Positions 14,632 through 22,624 of a stretch of DNA of 25,564 nt are shown here, piece by piece; positions within the stretch are counted from its first letter, which is position 1; every line of letters begins with the position of its first letter. The notes under the pieces were generated by a model that was not told the origin of the DNA, did no database searches, and was given only the letters and a program-made list of their open reading frames with translations. Source of the stretch: a virus; the IMG/VR virus record IMGVR_UViG_3300032214_000298, positions 1 through 25,564 of that record, one strand, 5' to 3'. Made by a program: the position numbers and the translations under genes.

Positions 14632-15175
14632 ACAATTCAAACCCGTCGCTGACGGGAAATATGTAGAATTCCGTCCGTCAGGAGAGGATTTCAAACGCGC
14701 CGCTGACATGACCGAACAAATGGGCATTCTAGCAAACTCTCACACAAGAGGTGCTGGACGCATGAACGGGTTCTTAGGGGAAATTGCAGTAGAAAAGTAT
14801 CTAGCTGAACTTGTTGCTGAAGATAGCGTAGCAACTAAAAGCTACGATATCAAATGCAAGTCTGGAAAAACTGTAGAAGTAAAAACAAAAAAGGCTTCTT
14901 CGATCCCTAAGCCAGAATATCTGGCGTCTGTGGAATCGAAGAAGACCCATATGTTTGAGAACGACGTTTATGTTTTCCTCCGTTCCCACAACTCGTTGAA
15001 CAAGTTGTGGATTTTAGGATGGATTAAAACGGATTCATTCAAGCGTCGTTCTACTTTCAAACCAGCTGGTCATGTGGATGAAGATTCAAATTTCAAGTAT
15101 AGTGTCGATGGATACCACATTGAAATTAAGAAGCTCAGTCCCATTACGACTCTGAAGGAGTATCTTGCGGGTTGA
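14624..15175 (+). CDS. PD-(D/E)XK-type nuclease-like protein
   Basis: A 183-residue protein with the elements of a PD-(D/E)XK nuclease: a helix with E53 (FLGEIAVEKYL), D75 in SYDIKCKSG, and the E-x-K pair E85-V-K87 in KTVEVKTKK, followed by strands (YVFLRSHNSLNKLWILGW). Such enzymes cleave DNA using Mg2+; phage examples include Holliday-junction resolvases and restriction-like endonucleases. The substrate here is not evident. It is the last gene of the late arm and its final 32 bases overlap the 3' end of the convergent primase-helicase gene. It is probably coupled to the metallopeptidase-like gene. Confidence 0.65.
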   Translation: MLEQFKPVADGKYVEFRPSGEDFKRAADMTEQMGILANSHTRGAGRMNGFLGEIAVEKYLAELVAEDSVATKSYDIKCKSGKTVEVKTKKASSIPKPEYLASVESKKTHMFENDVYVFLRSHNSLNKLWILGWIKTDSFKRRSTFKPAGHVDEDSNFKYSVDGYHIEIKKLSPITTLKEYLAG

Positions 15176-17315
15176 CTGTGATGTCGAATTTGGGGTCTAG
15201 ATTGATCTCCCAAATCTTACCACCGCCCTGTCCATGGGATTTCACTGGACGCAAGTGCTTGTTATTGCGACTCGCTTCCTCCATCGTGGACATGCCACGG
15301 CGGACGAATTCCAGATTGTTGGACATTCCGACTCCACGACCATTGTTGAAATCGTGCAGTGCAACTTGAAACTCTGTAAGAGTTCCCTGCCAGATTGCCA
15401 TATCTGGATTGAGTGCCCTACAACGCTTCGAGAAGAACTCAACAAGTTCGGCAACTGAAGAACGGCTGGAGTTATCGTAAGCGGCGGACGCAATAGTCTC
15501 GTCGATATAGCTGATAATTCCAAATCGTCCGAAGTCTTCGATCTGCTTAGGAATCTGCCAGTCCAGCAAGAATCTAGCGAAGTGAGGTAGTTCCTGTTCG
15601 ATCGTAGCCTCAATAATTGAGTTGCGGGGAAACTTGCTGGTAGCCTTATCGCTAATGCGAAGAGCCATAAGCTTATCTCTGTTGCTCGAATCCAGTGCCG
15701 GAATCACAGACAGACTGTTTGCATCCATGTTAAGCGACATAATAACGCGCCCCGTCCACGGCACAGACATAGCGTCAGCGTACTTCGCCTGATACTCGAC
15801 TCGCGGGTTGGCGACAGAACGCTTGATGATTTCTGTGGCTTTGCGCTGGTCTTGAAACGAAGCAGCAGACGTAGTGTCGTCAATGACCCACGCCGCTACG
15901 CGACCCAAATCCTTGTTGAACTTCGTCTGTCCAGAAATGTAATCGCTGGCATCTGCGTACCCACCCACTAGACCCGAAATAACTCTGTTGGATAGGAGTG
16001 ACTTCCCTTTGTTTGTGGGCCCGACAAGCAGCAGTGCCTGTCCTTGAACGAACTCACGCTCTAGAACTGCGCCATAGAATCGCTTGAGCCATGAGTAAAG
16101 GTACTCCACAGTTGGTTTGTTGCCCGCTGTATTGACGAACAACTGGTTGAGCCATTCGTGAATGAATGGCCACTTAGCTGGATCTCCGTCGGAATCTGGC
16201 TCAACTGGATGGATGTTGGCGCAGTTGAGGATTCTATGTCCGTTGTAGGCTACAACCCGATCCTTCGAGAATACGACTGGTGCGATCTCGTCGATGCGAT
16301 TCTGGTTGGAGATAGTCAGGATAGCCGATTCCAGTTCGGAAAGCGGCTGACCCTTCTTCGGCTTCATAGAGAATCCGTACTGCCTCAACTCCAGCACAAG
16401 CTGTTCGCGTGGAATCGTGACAGCAGAGGTGAACAGGACTTTGAAGAACGAGCGTCCGTTGTACCAGTACTCGTCCAGTAGGCTACCCATCTTCTTCTCC
16501 TCGTAGTCCTTGACGAACTTCGATCCGAAGATTTCCTTCCACGACACGAATCCTTTTCCAGCACGGTCAGAGTAACAGATGATCCCGTCTTCTGCTACCT
16601 GACACCCGTCTCGATTGATGCCGTCATCGATCCAGAACAATGGCCCACGGCATCCCACTTCAAATTCTCCGATCCAACGATTCGGGAATCGGGCTTCAAC
16701 TTCAGCCGCTACGACAGCGATTGGAATTGAAGTATCAGATGATTGCGGTGGGTGGTCATTAGCTGCTTTCATCAGCGCAGTCTGCACTAGCGCGTCAGAA
16801 ACATTCCCGCCTAAATTGTGCCAATCTTCACCTAATTCAAAGTATTGGCTGGCGCGTAGGGACGTACTATCGAATCCGGCAAACAGACGCTCCAATTTGA
16901 GGGAGGAGTTCATCTGCTTCATGAATGCGTCGAACATCTCTGGAGCAATCGGGATCGCGTTGTCGAACTCCCATACTAGACGCAAATATCCTGATTGGGT
17001 TTTAGTTCGCCACGTTGGCATGTTGACCCCACACTTTGCGGCGATATCGCTATCGATGTTGCCCCAATTGACTGGAGCATCGTAGTCAGCAACTACTCCA
17101 CAGATCTTGTTCGGCGGGTTGTCATTGCTGATCCGCTTCGATGGTGCACTTCCTTCGACCATATTGTAGAACACATGGTCTGTAGTTGCGTTAGAACACC
17201 ATGCACGGAAATCTGCTTTGGACGCAAATTTAGGTTTGGGCTTCTGGAGGGTGTTAAGACTCTGCGCCTTAACGGCTTTGGTTTCTCTCAAGTTTTTTAG
17301 GTATCGATAGCTCAT
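15144..17315 (-). CDS. Primase-helicase: AEP/PrimPol-like domain plus SF3 helicase
   Basis: A 723-residue protein. The N-terminal part contains VVADYDAP (about residues 74-81), like the D-x-D metal site of archaeo-eukaryotic primases, then RTKTQSGYLRLVWEF and STSLRASQYFELG, which fit the sensor and nucleotide-binding strands. The C-terminal part is an SF3 (D5-type) helicase: Walker A GPTNKGKS (about 430-437), Walker B AAWVIDDTT (about 473-481), motif C RVIMSLNMD. It probably primes and unwinds DNA for the polymerase encoded just upstream. Its start overlaps the polymerase stop (ATGA at 17312-17315). Length and layout resemble PrimPol-helicases of phages such as NrS-1. A-rich start context, no Shine-Dalgarno. 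Confidence 0.82.
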   Translation of the reverse strand: MSYRYLKNLRETKAVKAQSLNTLQKPKPKFASKADFRAWCSNATTDHVFYNMVEGSAPSKRISNDNPPNKICGVVADYDAPVNWGNIDSDIAAKCGVNMPTWRTKTQSGYLRLVWEFDNAIPIAPEMFDAFMKQMNSSLKLERLFAGFDSTSLRASQYFELGEDWHNLGGNVSDALVQTALMKAANDHPPQSSDTSIPIAVVAAEVEARFPNRWIGEFEVGCRGPLFWIDDGINRDGCQVAEDGIICYSDRAGKGFVSWKEIFGSKFVKDYEEKKMGSLLDEYWYNGRSFFKVLFTSAVTIPREQLVLELRQYGFSMKPKKGQPLSELESAILTISNQNRIDEIAPVVFSKDRVVAYNGHRILNCANIHPVEPDSDGDPAKWPFIHEWLNQLFVNTAGNKPTVEYLYSWLKRFYGAVLEREFVQGQALLLVGPTNKGKSLLSNRVISGLVGGYADASDYISGQTKFNKDLGRVAAWVIDDTTSAASFQDQRKATEIIKRSVANPRVEYQAKYADAMSVPWTGRVIMSLNMDANSLSVIPALDSSNRDKLMALRISDKATSKFPRNSIIEATIEQELPHFARFLLDWQIPKQIEDFGRFGIISYIDETIASAAYDNSSRSSVAELVEFFSKRCRALNPDMAIWQGTLTEFQVALHDFNNGRGVGMSNNLEFVRRGMSTMEEASRNNKHLRPVKSHGQGGGKIWEINLDPKFDITVNPQDTPSES

Positions 17316-19075
17316 TTTTCGTATTTGGTTAGAATTTGTCCCTCAGCGGAAACTGGGATGTCGGGTATCCAATCTGGTGGAGTGGACATGATTTGAATGA
17401 TTTCGTTCAAAGCCCATTCGGCTTTATCAGCATCAACTTCTGCGACAACTTCGTCGTGTACGTGCATAATCAGTTCGACACCGTTTCCGATATCATTGAT
17501 CTTGCATAGCATATGACTGAAGATATCACGGGCAAGAGCCTGACTGGCGTTTTCTGCCACTAGACCACCCCAAAGTTTGACAGGCACACGCTTGCCATTC
17601 TTTGGCATCATCGCCACATACTGGATCTTGTCGTTCTGTTTGACTGGTTTAAGTCTCCCATAATCAAGTGTCCTGCCACTAGGAAGGTCTATAGTGAATC
17701 TGTTCTCCGTATCATAAGAAGTAATAATATCTGTGGTATAATCAGACCACAGCTTTTTAACACTCTTCATCTTCGATCTGTAGAGATTAACAGCGTCCTT
17801 CGCTTCCTTCTCCGACATGCCAGACATCATAGCGAACTTTGGAGCAGCAGCCCCGTATCCACAACCCAACACCATCGCTTTCACTTTGTGGCGCATCTTA
17901 GGATCGTTACGGAGGGAGCCCTTTTCACGGGACCATAGACCGAAACGGATGGCGAAGGCTTCGTAGATATCTTCCGATTCTTTGATCTCCTTCATCGTCT
18001 CATAGTCTTTGGCGAGCCAGCAAAGGGTACGTACTTCGATCTGCGAAAGGTCAACTACCAGCAGTCTCTTGCCTTCTTTAGGGGCGATCAGATGGCGCAT
18101 TTTGACTCCGAACATCTCGTCTTTAGGGAGATTCTGGAGATTCAAATTGCCACCAGATCCTGAGAAGCGACCAGTATGGGCTCCGAAATACATGATGTTT
18201 CCATAGAAACGTCCGTTCGGCATCGTCGCATAATCGAAGGATTCTAGTTTACACTTGAGGGAATTGATACGCCGCCAGTTCTTGACAGCACCAACCCACG
18301 CAAACTTTTGCCCATTGACACGCAGCCACTCTTCAGCGTCTGGATCGCCTTCAGCCAAACTAGCAGGTGGTTCAATCCCCACAGCGCGACACTGATCGTC
18401 AAAAGCGGGGCGGCTCAACAGCGGCCTTTCCCCGATCCACGGAATCAGACTCTCTGCTTCAAAGAGTTCAGCCTTGATAGTTTCGAGTTGCTGGCGAAGT
18501 AGCTCAGTGTTCATTGGCAATCCTCGTTGTACACAACGGCGATTGACTAGACTTATCCTACGCTCGCGTTCGGGCCAGTTGCTGGAATAGTCCTGCCAAA
18601 GTTGCAAGCACAACTCCGAATCCTTGAGGGCGTAATCGCTGACCTCCTTCTTAAACTCAGAGGTCATGTTCTCCCATCGCTTTCCACTCATGTTGTCTCG
18701 CGTTGACTTGTCAACTTTGAGATCATAAGCCTGAGCTGTGGCCCCTTTCAGAGAACGTGGGAGACCACAATATACAGCCATATCGGCAGTACAGTGCCAT
18801 TCACCACTCCATTTATCAGGCCACCAATTCTGGCTGACCCCATAAAAATAAAGGGACTCGTCAAATGACGCATTGTGCGAAAGGACGATAGAGTCTTTAA
18901 GCAAGCTCCAGTCAAAATCTTTTGGGTAACCAACAAATTTGACTCCATTATCACCCACTACTGACACCATATAGGCGTCAAAATCGGGGTGAGAGAAATA
19001 GCCCAACGGGCCTAATGTCTTAATCGAGCACCTCTTATCATAGTATGTCTCGAAATCCAGTGCGTATGTATTCAT
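17312..19075 (-). CDS. Family A DNA polymerase with 3'-5' exonuclease
   Basis: A 587-residue polymerase. The 3'-5' proofreading exonuclease is complete: D7 and E9 (DFET), N68 to D72 (SHNASFDES), and Y148/D152 (YALKD). Polymerase motif A is DLSQIEVR (D342), preceded by the conserved GRFSGSGGNLNLQNLPK. Motif B is R395-x3-K399-x7-YG, and motif C is HVHDEV (H540, D541, E542). The residue equal to E. coli PolA F762 is L403. There is no 5'-3' exonuclease domain, as in most phage PolA enzymes. It lies between a hairpin (19106-19141) and the primase-helicase gene, and should be the replicative polymerase. The ATG lies in ACTACTCATG with no Shine-Dalgarno. Confidence 0.93.
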   Translation of the reverse strand: MNTYALDFETYYDKRCSIKTLGPLGYFSHPDFDAYMVSVVGDNGVKFVGYPKDFDWSLLKDSIVLSHNASFDESLYFYGVSQNWWPDKWSGEWHCTADMAVYCGLPRSLKGATAQAYDLKVDKSTRDNMSGKRWENMTSEFKKEVSDYALKDSELCLQLWQDYSSNWPERERRISLVNRRCVQRGLPMNTELLRQQLETIKAELFEAESLIPWIGERPLLSRPAFDDQCRAVGIEPPASLAEGDPDAEEWLRVNGQKFAWVGAVKNWRRINSLKCKLESFDYATMPNGRFYGNIMYFGAHTGRFSGSGGNLNLQNLPKDEMFGVKMRHLIAPKEGKRLLVVDLSQIEVRTLCWLAKDYETMKEIKESEDIYEAFAIRFGLWSREKGSLRNDPKMRHKVKAMVLGCGYGAAAPKFAMMSGMSEKEAKDAVNLYRSKMKSVKKLWSDYTTDIITSYDTENRFTIDLPSGRTLDYGRLKPVKQNDKIQYVAMMPKNGKRVPVKLWGGLVAENASQALARDIFSHMLCKINDIGNGVELIMHVHDEVVAEVDADKAEWALNEIIQIMSTPPDWIPDIPVSAEGQILTKYEK

Positions 19076-19105
19076 GAGTAGTGTTCATAATCGGGGGTAG
19101 TAGGA

Positions 19106-19141
19106 AGCCCGTATCGGTTTGAACATGTACCGATACGGGCT
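19106..19141 (-). terminator. 13-bp hairpin between early genes
   Basis: AGCCCGTATCGGT (19106-19118) pairs perfectly with 19129-19141 around a 10-base loop. It sits in the 82-base gap before the polymerase gene, one of the few gaps in the early operon. No T tract follows on the minus strand (TTCCTACT). Likely attenuator, RNA processing site or leaky terminator lowering polymerase expression. Confidence 0.5.
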
Positions 19142-19157
19142 GAGTTATACAGTTTTA

Positions 19158-19376
19158 TTAAGCAGTCTGCTCTGCATCGGGTCCATTGAAATCGAAGACC
19201 AATTGCTCGTCTTTGTTTTCAATGCTTTTAAGAAGGTGGTCGCGGACGACCGACATCTTAATCAGGTTTGCCTGAGCTTGTTTGATGTTGCTCAGGACTT
19301 CGTTAATCATTTTACTGAGCATTTCAACTTCAGCTTTGATGATTTCAGTTTCAGTAGGTTGCGCGTCAATAGTCAT
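19158..19376 (-). CDS. Small helical coiled-coil protein
   Basis: A 72-residue protein with long heptad-like helices (EVEMLSKMINEVLSNIKQAQ, then LIKMSVVRDHLLKSIENKD) and a short C-terminal tail. No catalytic motif is seen. The start overlaps the upstream stop by one base (TAATG), so it is probably coupled to the probable ssDNA-binding gene before it. It could be a partner or oligomerisation factor of the replication proteins, but this is only inferred from its place. Confidence 0.6.
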   Translation of the reverse strand: MTIDAQPTETEIIKAEVEMLSKMINEVLSNIKQAQANLIKMSVVRDHLLKSIENKDEQLVFDFNGPDAEQTA

Positions 19377-20104
19377 TATCGTGAGAAGTTAGCGGTAAAT
19401 TCAAGAACGGCGGCATCTGGTTGCTTCTGAGTGGTGCTCAGAGACGGTGCGTACCAGCTGTATTTCCCTTTCGTCATCAAGCTGGACTCAAAGTTCCAGA
19501 GCTTGTTCTGAAGGGGAACCGACTTGTTGAAGGCTGCGAATGTAGCAAGACGCTTGTACGTCTGGCGATACGCATCCTTCGCAACGTTGATCTTACCGAT
19601 CGCATATTGGTGGTCGCCAATTGGGAACGGGTAAGCTTCTTCGTCTTCACTTCCTTCGGGTTGCTTGAACATCAATGTGATTTCAGCGAACTCAAGCATA
19701 TCGTAATCCGATTGAGCTGCAATTGCTTGCATGTCTTCTGGAGTATACGCGATGCGCGGAATGCCGTCATCATCATATGGGATGTCTTCACGCCAGCCTT
19801 TGATCGCCGCAAGTACAACGACTTCGGCAGGTTCATCGGGTTTAAGGAGGACGTGTTTCTTATCGACGACTACTGATCCAACGGGGGCGTTGATGTCGCT
19901 AGTCTTTTGTACGAGATTGATACGGGGGATATCAATATCGCTGGAGTCCATCATCAGTCCACTTTCGTTGGTGATGATTGCTGTGGGCTTAGTTGCTACT
20001 ACTTCTGTTGTTACTGCTTCCATGTTACTGGTTTCTACTTTGTTGTTTGTTGTTTTAGACATAGTGTCTATTTTGTTGTTTCTTGTTTTTGACGGGCGGC
20101 TCAC
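19376..20104 (-). CDS. Probable ssDNA-binding or recombination-type protein
   Basis: A 242-residue protein. After a low-complexity N-terminus rich in Thr, Asn and Lys (residues 1-45), a conserved-looking core begins at DIPRINLVQKTSDINAPVGS, continues with VVVDKKHVLL, VVVLAAIKGWREDI and then IGDHQYAIGKINVAKDAY, and closes with an aromatic-rich C-terminus (GKYSWYAPSLS). The same type of gene often stands between a Cas4-like nuclease and PolA in phages, where an ssDNA-binding function is commonly assumed; I do not see a definitive fold signature. The GTG at 20104 overlaps the nuclease stop (GTGA) and is chosen; ATG at 20062 is an alternative that removes 14 residues. Confidence 0.6.
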   Translation of the reverse strand: MSRPSKTRNNKIDTMSKTTNNKVETSNMEAVTTEVVATKPTAIITNESGLMMDSSDIDIPRINLVQKTSDINAPVGSVVVDKKHVLLKPDEPAEVVVLAAIKGWREDIPYDDDGIPRIAYTPEDMQAIAAQSDYDMLEFAEITLMFKQPEGSEDEEAYPFPIGDHQYAIGKINVAKDAYRQTYKRLATFAAFNKSVPLQNKLWNFESSLMTKGKYSWYAPSLSTTQKQPDAAVLEFTANFSR

Positions 20105-21216
20105 CTAAGTGTGAAGCGCGTGTCAGAGCTTTCGACGATGCCAGCATTTTGACAGGCGTCAAGAAATTCTTGCGATATTTTTTTTCTTTCTGATTTTTCG
20201 TGGCGATCACTAATCGCTTTCGCTATTTTTGAAAGGGGAAATGTCGCTTCGTCCATCAGTTCGTGTGGGGTCATTCCGTAATCCAGAGCAATCCCTAACA
20301 GCCCTTGATTGTCAACGACTTTTTTCGATGAGCCCATTGAGTGCAATTTCAATGTAGGCAATTCAAGTCCGTTCTTGACAAGATCAAGGGTTCGTGCCTT
20401 CTGGCGGTCAGCCCAATTCGTGACGATCTTTCCAATATTCCAGAGGTCTTCAAGGACTAAGGGATCTTCCGTATTCTCGATATCGACATCTGGAAGTTGT
20501 GGGTCGATCTTCTTCGCCACTTCCAAAATAAGTCCACCTAACGATGGGCAGATATCTTCGTAGCGGCAGAAGCGGCAATTGGGGGTAGGCGTCAGATCTT
20601 CCAGAGCTGGTTTGCCGCCGATCCATTTTGGTCGCGTCTTTTCCGCTTTGAGGATGGCTACGCTCAAGTCATGAACCAGTGTGTCGTAGTCTTCCGATCT
20701 CTTGAACGTGTGGTACAGAGACTGGTTGTGTTGCGGCACATAGAACACGAATGTGATTTCCTCTACGTCAGGAAACTTCTGGAACGCTCCGACGACATAC
20801 GCCTTCGCTTGCCAGTTCTTTTCCGGTGGGTCGATGATACTGATGCCCGTCTTGTAGTCTGCCATCACAGCGTTTCCGGTTCCAAGAATCAGGAATCGGT
20901 CGCACGTGCCCCATGTCTCTGTACCGTTGAGGGCTACAGTAACTTGAATCTCGTTGTACTCCTCAGTGATGTTGCCAAAGTTACTCAGGAACTCTTTCTC
21001 CATCGCTACGATCTTCTCGTAGATATCCAGTTCCTGTTCGTTGTGTAGAGCGGACGGGTCGAAGATCTCCAACGCCTCATGGATTCGAGTACCCATTTCA
21101 GCGGCAGCATTTGTGCCTTCCCGTCCGTGGAATCCCGCACACTTCGATACGTACTTGAGCGACGATGGCGAGAATTCTGCGTGTCCACGTGAGCTGTGGT
21201 CTGGTTGTTGTTTCAT
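20101..21216 (-). CDS. Cas4/RecB-like PD-(D/E)XK exonuclease with Fe-S cluster
   Basis: A 371-residue nuclease. Motifs: H46 and E47 in GTRIHEALE, D106 in WGTCDRFLI, D120-Y-K122 in MADYKTG, and Q136-x3-Y140 (QAKAY), the RecB-family helix. Four cysteines (C26, then C214, C217, C223) could hold a 4Fe-4S cluster, as in Cas4 and AddB nucleases. It resembles the phage DUF2800 family. The C-terminal 130 residues are helical and may bind a partner. Likely role: DNA end resection in replication or recombination, or breakdown of host DNA. It overlaps both neighbours (ATGA at 21213-21216 and GTGA at 20101-20104) and so is part of the early operon. Confidence 0.8.
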   Translation of the reverse strand: MKQQPDHSSRGHAEFSPSSLKYVSKCAGFHGREGTNAAAEMGTRIHEALEIFDPSALHNEQELDIYEKIVAMEKEFLSNFGNITEEYNEIQVTVALNGTETWGTCDRFLILGTGNAVMADYKTGISIIDPPEKNWQAKAYVVGAFQKFPDVEEITFVFYVPQHNQSLYHTFKRSEDYDTLVHDLSVAILKAEKTRPKWIGGKPALEDLTPTPNCRFCRYEDICPSLGGLILEVAKKIDPQLPDVDIENTEDPLVLEDLWNIGKIVTNWADRQKARTLDLVKNGLELPTLKLHSMGSSKKVVDNQGLLGIALDYGMTPHELMDEATFPLSKIAKAISDRHEKSERKKISQEFLDACQNAGIVESSDTRFTLR

Positions 21217-21479
21217 TCGGTTACGATGATCAAGAGTTTATCGTTGCGCTCAATCGACACAATCTTTTTGTTAGGCAATTTTGGGTGGTATTCTCTCAAT
21301 GGAGTTCCGACACTAATGAAAGGACCACCAGATGGATCGATGAATTCGAGTTCAGGAACACCGCCAAAACGAATAATGGGGTTTACGAACGAAATCAAAT
21401 ATCTTTTTGGTTTGAGTTTCGTGAGTGTGCAGGAATGGCCATTGCGGCCCATGATTTTGAACGGTTCAATTTTCTTCAT
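21213..21479 (-). CDS. Small early protein of unknown function
   Basis: An 88-residue, beta-rich and basic protein. The N-terminus is strongly basic (KKIEPFKIMGRNGHSC), followed by alternating strands containing ISFVNPIIRFGGVPELEF and a closing IVSIERNDKLLIIVTE. No metal-binding or catalytic motif is seen. The start lies 14 bases inside the upstream gene, and the stop overlaps the nuclease start (ATGA), so it is embedded in the operon. A regulatory or partner role with the nuclease is possible but unproven. Confidence 0.55.
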   Translation of the reverse strand: MKKIEPFKIMGRNGHSCTLTKLKPKRYLISFVNPIIRFGGVPELEFIDPSGGPFISVGTPLREYHPKLPNKKIVSIERNDKLLIIVTE

Positions 21480-21654
21480 CTTCTTTAATTTGTTGTGTAA
21501 TTTCTCTGATTGCGATTTCTAGTAAGTCTATTTCTGCTGTTAATTGTTCTGTAGACCCTAACTTTTCTTTTTTGGCTCTTTTGAAATAAGCCTCTTTAAG
21601 GGCAGTCAGGATTAGTTTCTGTATTATTTGTTTCTCTATCTGTTCTGTTTTCAT
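21466..21654 (-). CDS. Small charged helical early protein
   Basis: A 62-residue protein that is almost entirely helical and charged (long Lys/Glu/Gln runs, for example IIQKLILTALKEAYFKRAKK), ending EDEEN. It overlaps the 3' end of the 59-residue gene upstream by 59 bases in a different frame and overlaps the next gene by 14 bases. Nothing indicates a specific function. Confidence 0.5.
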   Translation of the reverse strand: MKTEQIEKQIIQKLILTALKEAYFKRAKKEKLGSTEQLTAEIDLLEIAIREITQQIKEDEEN

Positions 21655-21775
21655 GTGATTGTTCTAAAGCTATTTGTCTCCATCTCTCAGCCTCTGCTTT
21701 CCACAGCGCAGCTTCTTTAAGGGCTGCGTTTTTGTCAGTAATAATCTTTGAGATGATATCGTCCACAGCACTCAT
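21596..21775 (-). CDS. 59-residue helical early protein
   Basis: A small gene starting at ATG 21775, which overlaps the upstream stop (ATGA at 21772-21775). It encodes MSAVDDIISKIITDKNAALK and continues with EAALWKAEAERWRQIALEQ, a strongly helical sequence, then a polar Asn/Thr-rich tail ending PDC-P. The overlap and good coding continuity make it real in my judgement. No function is evident. Confidence 0.5.
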   Translation of the reverse strand: MSAVDDIISKIITDKNAALKEAALWKAEAERWRQIALEQSHENRTDRETNNTETNPDCP

Positions 21776-21984
21776 GATCGGTTTCTAATTTTACGTTTGA
21801 TGATGTCGAAGAGGGACATGTGTGCGATAATTGAATCGAAATGTCGAAGACTTTTTTCGCACGACGGACAGACGGGTTCTTTCAGCCTTTGCTCCGGCGC
21901 GTTGTTACGGCGTCCCTTTCGACCGCACACCTTACAATCGTAGCGGCGTGACGGCAGCTTAGTAGAACTCTGGTGGTTTGACAT
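21772..21984 (-). CDS. Small zinc-ribbon protein
   Basis: A 70-residue protein with a CxxC-x18-CxxC metal site (C17, C20, C39, C42; DCKVCGRKGRRN...VCPSCEK), highly basic between the pairs, followed by a helix. I chose ATG 21984 (MSNHQSS...), because a longer version starting at 22068 would overlap the upstream gene by 110 bases; the start chosen overlaps by 26 bases. Small zinc-ribbons of this type in phages may bind nucleic acid or act as anti-sigma or host-transcription modulators, but the role here is unknown. Confidence 0.55.
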   Translation of the reverse strand: MSNHQSSTKLPSRRYDCKVCGRKGRRNNAPEQRLKEPVCPSCEKSLRHFDSIIAHMSLFDIIKRKIRNRS

Positions 21985-22204
21985 ATCTGAAGGGGTTTCC
22001 GCTTTTGGGTGGCTCTTCACCGTCCATCCAGAACGTTGCTGCTTTGGTTGTTCTGGCAAAGCCGACACATTTCAGGATCTCAAAAGACTCTGACGGGTGT
22101 TGTTCGCAGAGACGCATGGCTTCTGCGTGTGCGGCTTCGAGTGTGGCGTGGCGGACTTTTGGTCCCCTATCGTTGTGTCTGTATACGTAGTAGTATGGTT
22201 TCAT
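21959..22204 (-). CDS. Small conserved-looking phage protein, unknown function
   Basis: An 81-residue protein with pattern YYVYRHNDRGPKVRHATLEA, then AEAMRLCEQHPSESFEILK, then TKAATFWMDGEEPPK. I recognise this as a recurring type of small phage early gene, whose function is not known. It starts in ATGA overlap with the upstream gene (22201-22204). Confidence 0.6.
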   Translation of the reverse strand: MKPYYYVYRHNDRGPKVRHATLEAAHAEAMRLCEQHPSESFEILKCVGFARTTKAATFWMDGEEPPKSGNPFRYVKPPEFY

Positions 22205-22386
22205 CTTTTTCGGTTTGTTCGTTTATCGTATTCTGTGATTTGTTTGATCCGTTTTTCACGGTTCCTTTGGTAGTAAGCTCTGTGGTAGGCGTTGTTGCAC
22301 TTGATGCAATCGACCCGTCCAAAGTAGTATTCTCTTTCTTCTTTGTGCTCGCCACACTTTGTGCAAGCCTTAGTTGTAGTTTTCAT
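22201..22386 (-). CDS. Small zinc-finger protein with basic tail
   Basis: A 61-residue protein with C8/C11 and C27/C30 (ACTKCGEHKEE...VDCIKCNN) followed by a Tyr/Arg-rich helix (AYHRAYYQRNREKRIKQ). It resembles the zinc-binding segment that precedes HNH or endonuclease VII-type domains in phages, but no HNH core follows, so it may be a stand-alone DNA- or RNA-binding relic. AGGG abuts the ATG, too close for a normal ribosome site. It overlaps the upstream gene by 17 bases and the next by 4. Confidence 0.55.
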   Translation of the reverse strand: MKTTTKACTKCGEHKEEREYYFGRVDCIKCNNAYHRAYYQRNREKRIKQITEYDKRTNRKR

Positions 22387-22624
22387 CCCTGAAAAGTTTA
22401 TTGAGTTTGCTGACAGCTTTGCCGGAATGGATCACATTGATGTCGTTGTAAAGCTCAATTAACAATCCTCGAAACTCGTCGCGCTCGCGTTCTAGTCTCC
22501 TGCATAGAGCAACGATCGGGTGCGTGTATGTAAATTTACCATTTAAAGACCAATGATCTTCTTCTAAAAATCTGATGTGCTTGTTGTCTTTTACACGCTT
22601 GTCTGTTTCTGGTGTATCACTCAT
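22370..22624 (-). CDS. Early protein B' (paralogue of the upstream gene)
   Basis: An 84-residue helical protein starting MSDTPETDKRV, an opening common in small phage early proteins. Its C-terminal half (LERERDEFRGLLIELYNDIN, then SGKAVSKL) aligns with the gene at 22617-22883 (LKRECDEYKDLLIRVYDDL, GEAVRDL), so the two arose by duplication. The start follows a strong Shine-Dalgarno AAGGAGG 5 bases upstream that is encoded inside the end of the previous gene. The function is unknown; the helical region may dimerise. Confidence 0.65.
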   Translation of the reverse strand: MSDTPETDKRVKDNKHIRFLEEDHWSLNGKFTYTHPIVALCRRLERERDEFRGLLIELYNDINVIHSGKAVSKLNKLFRDENYN

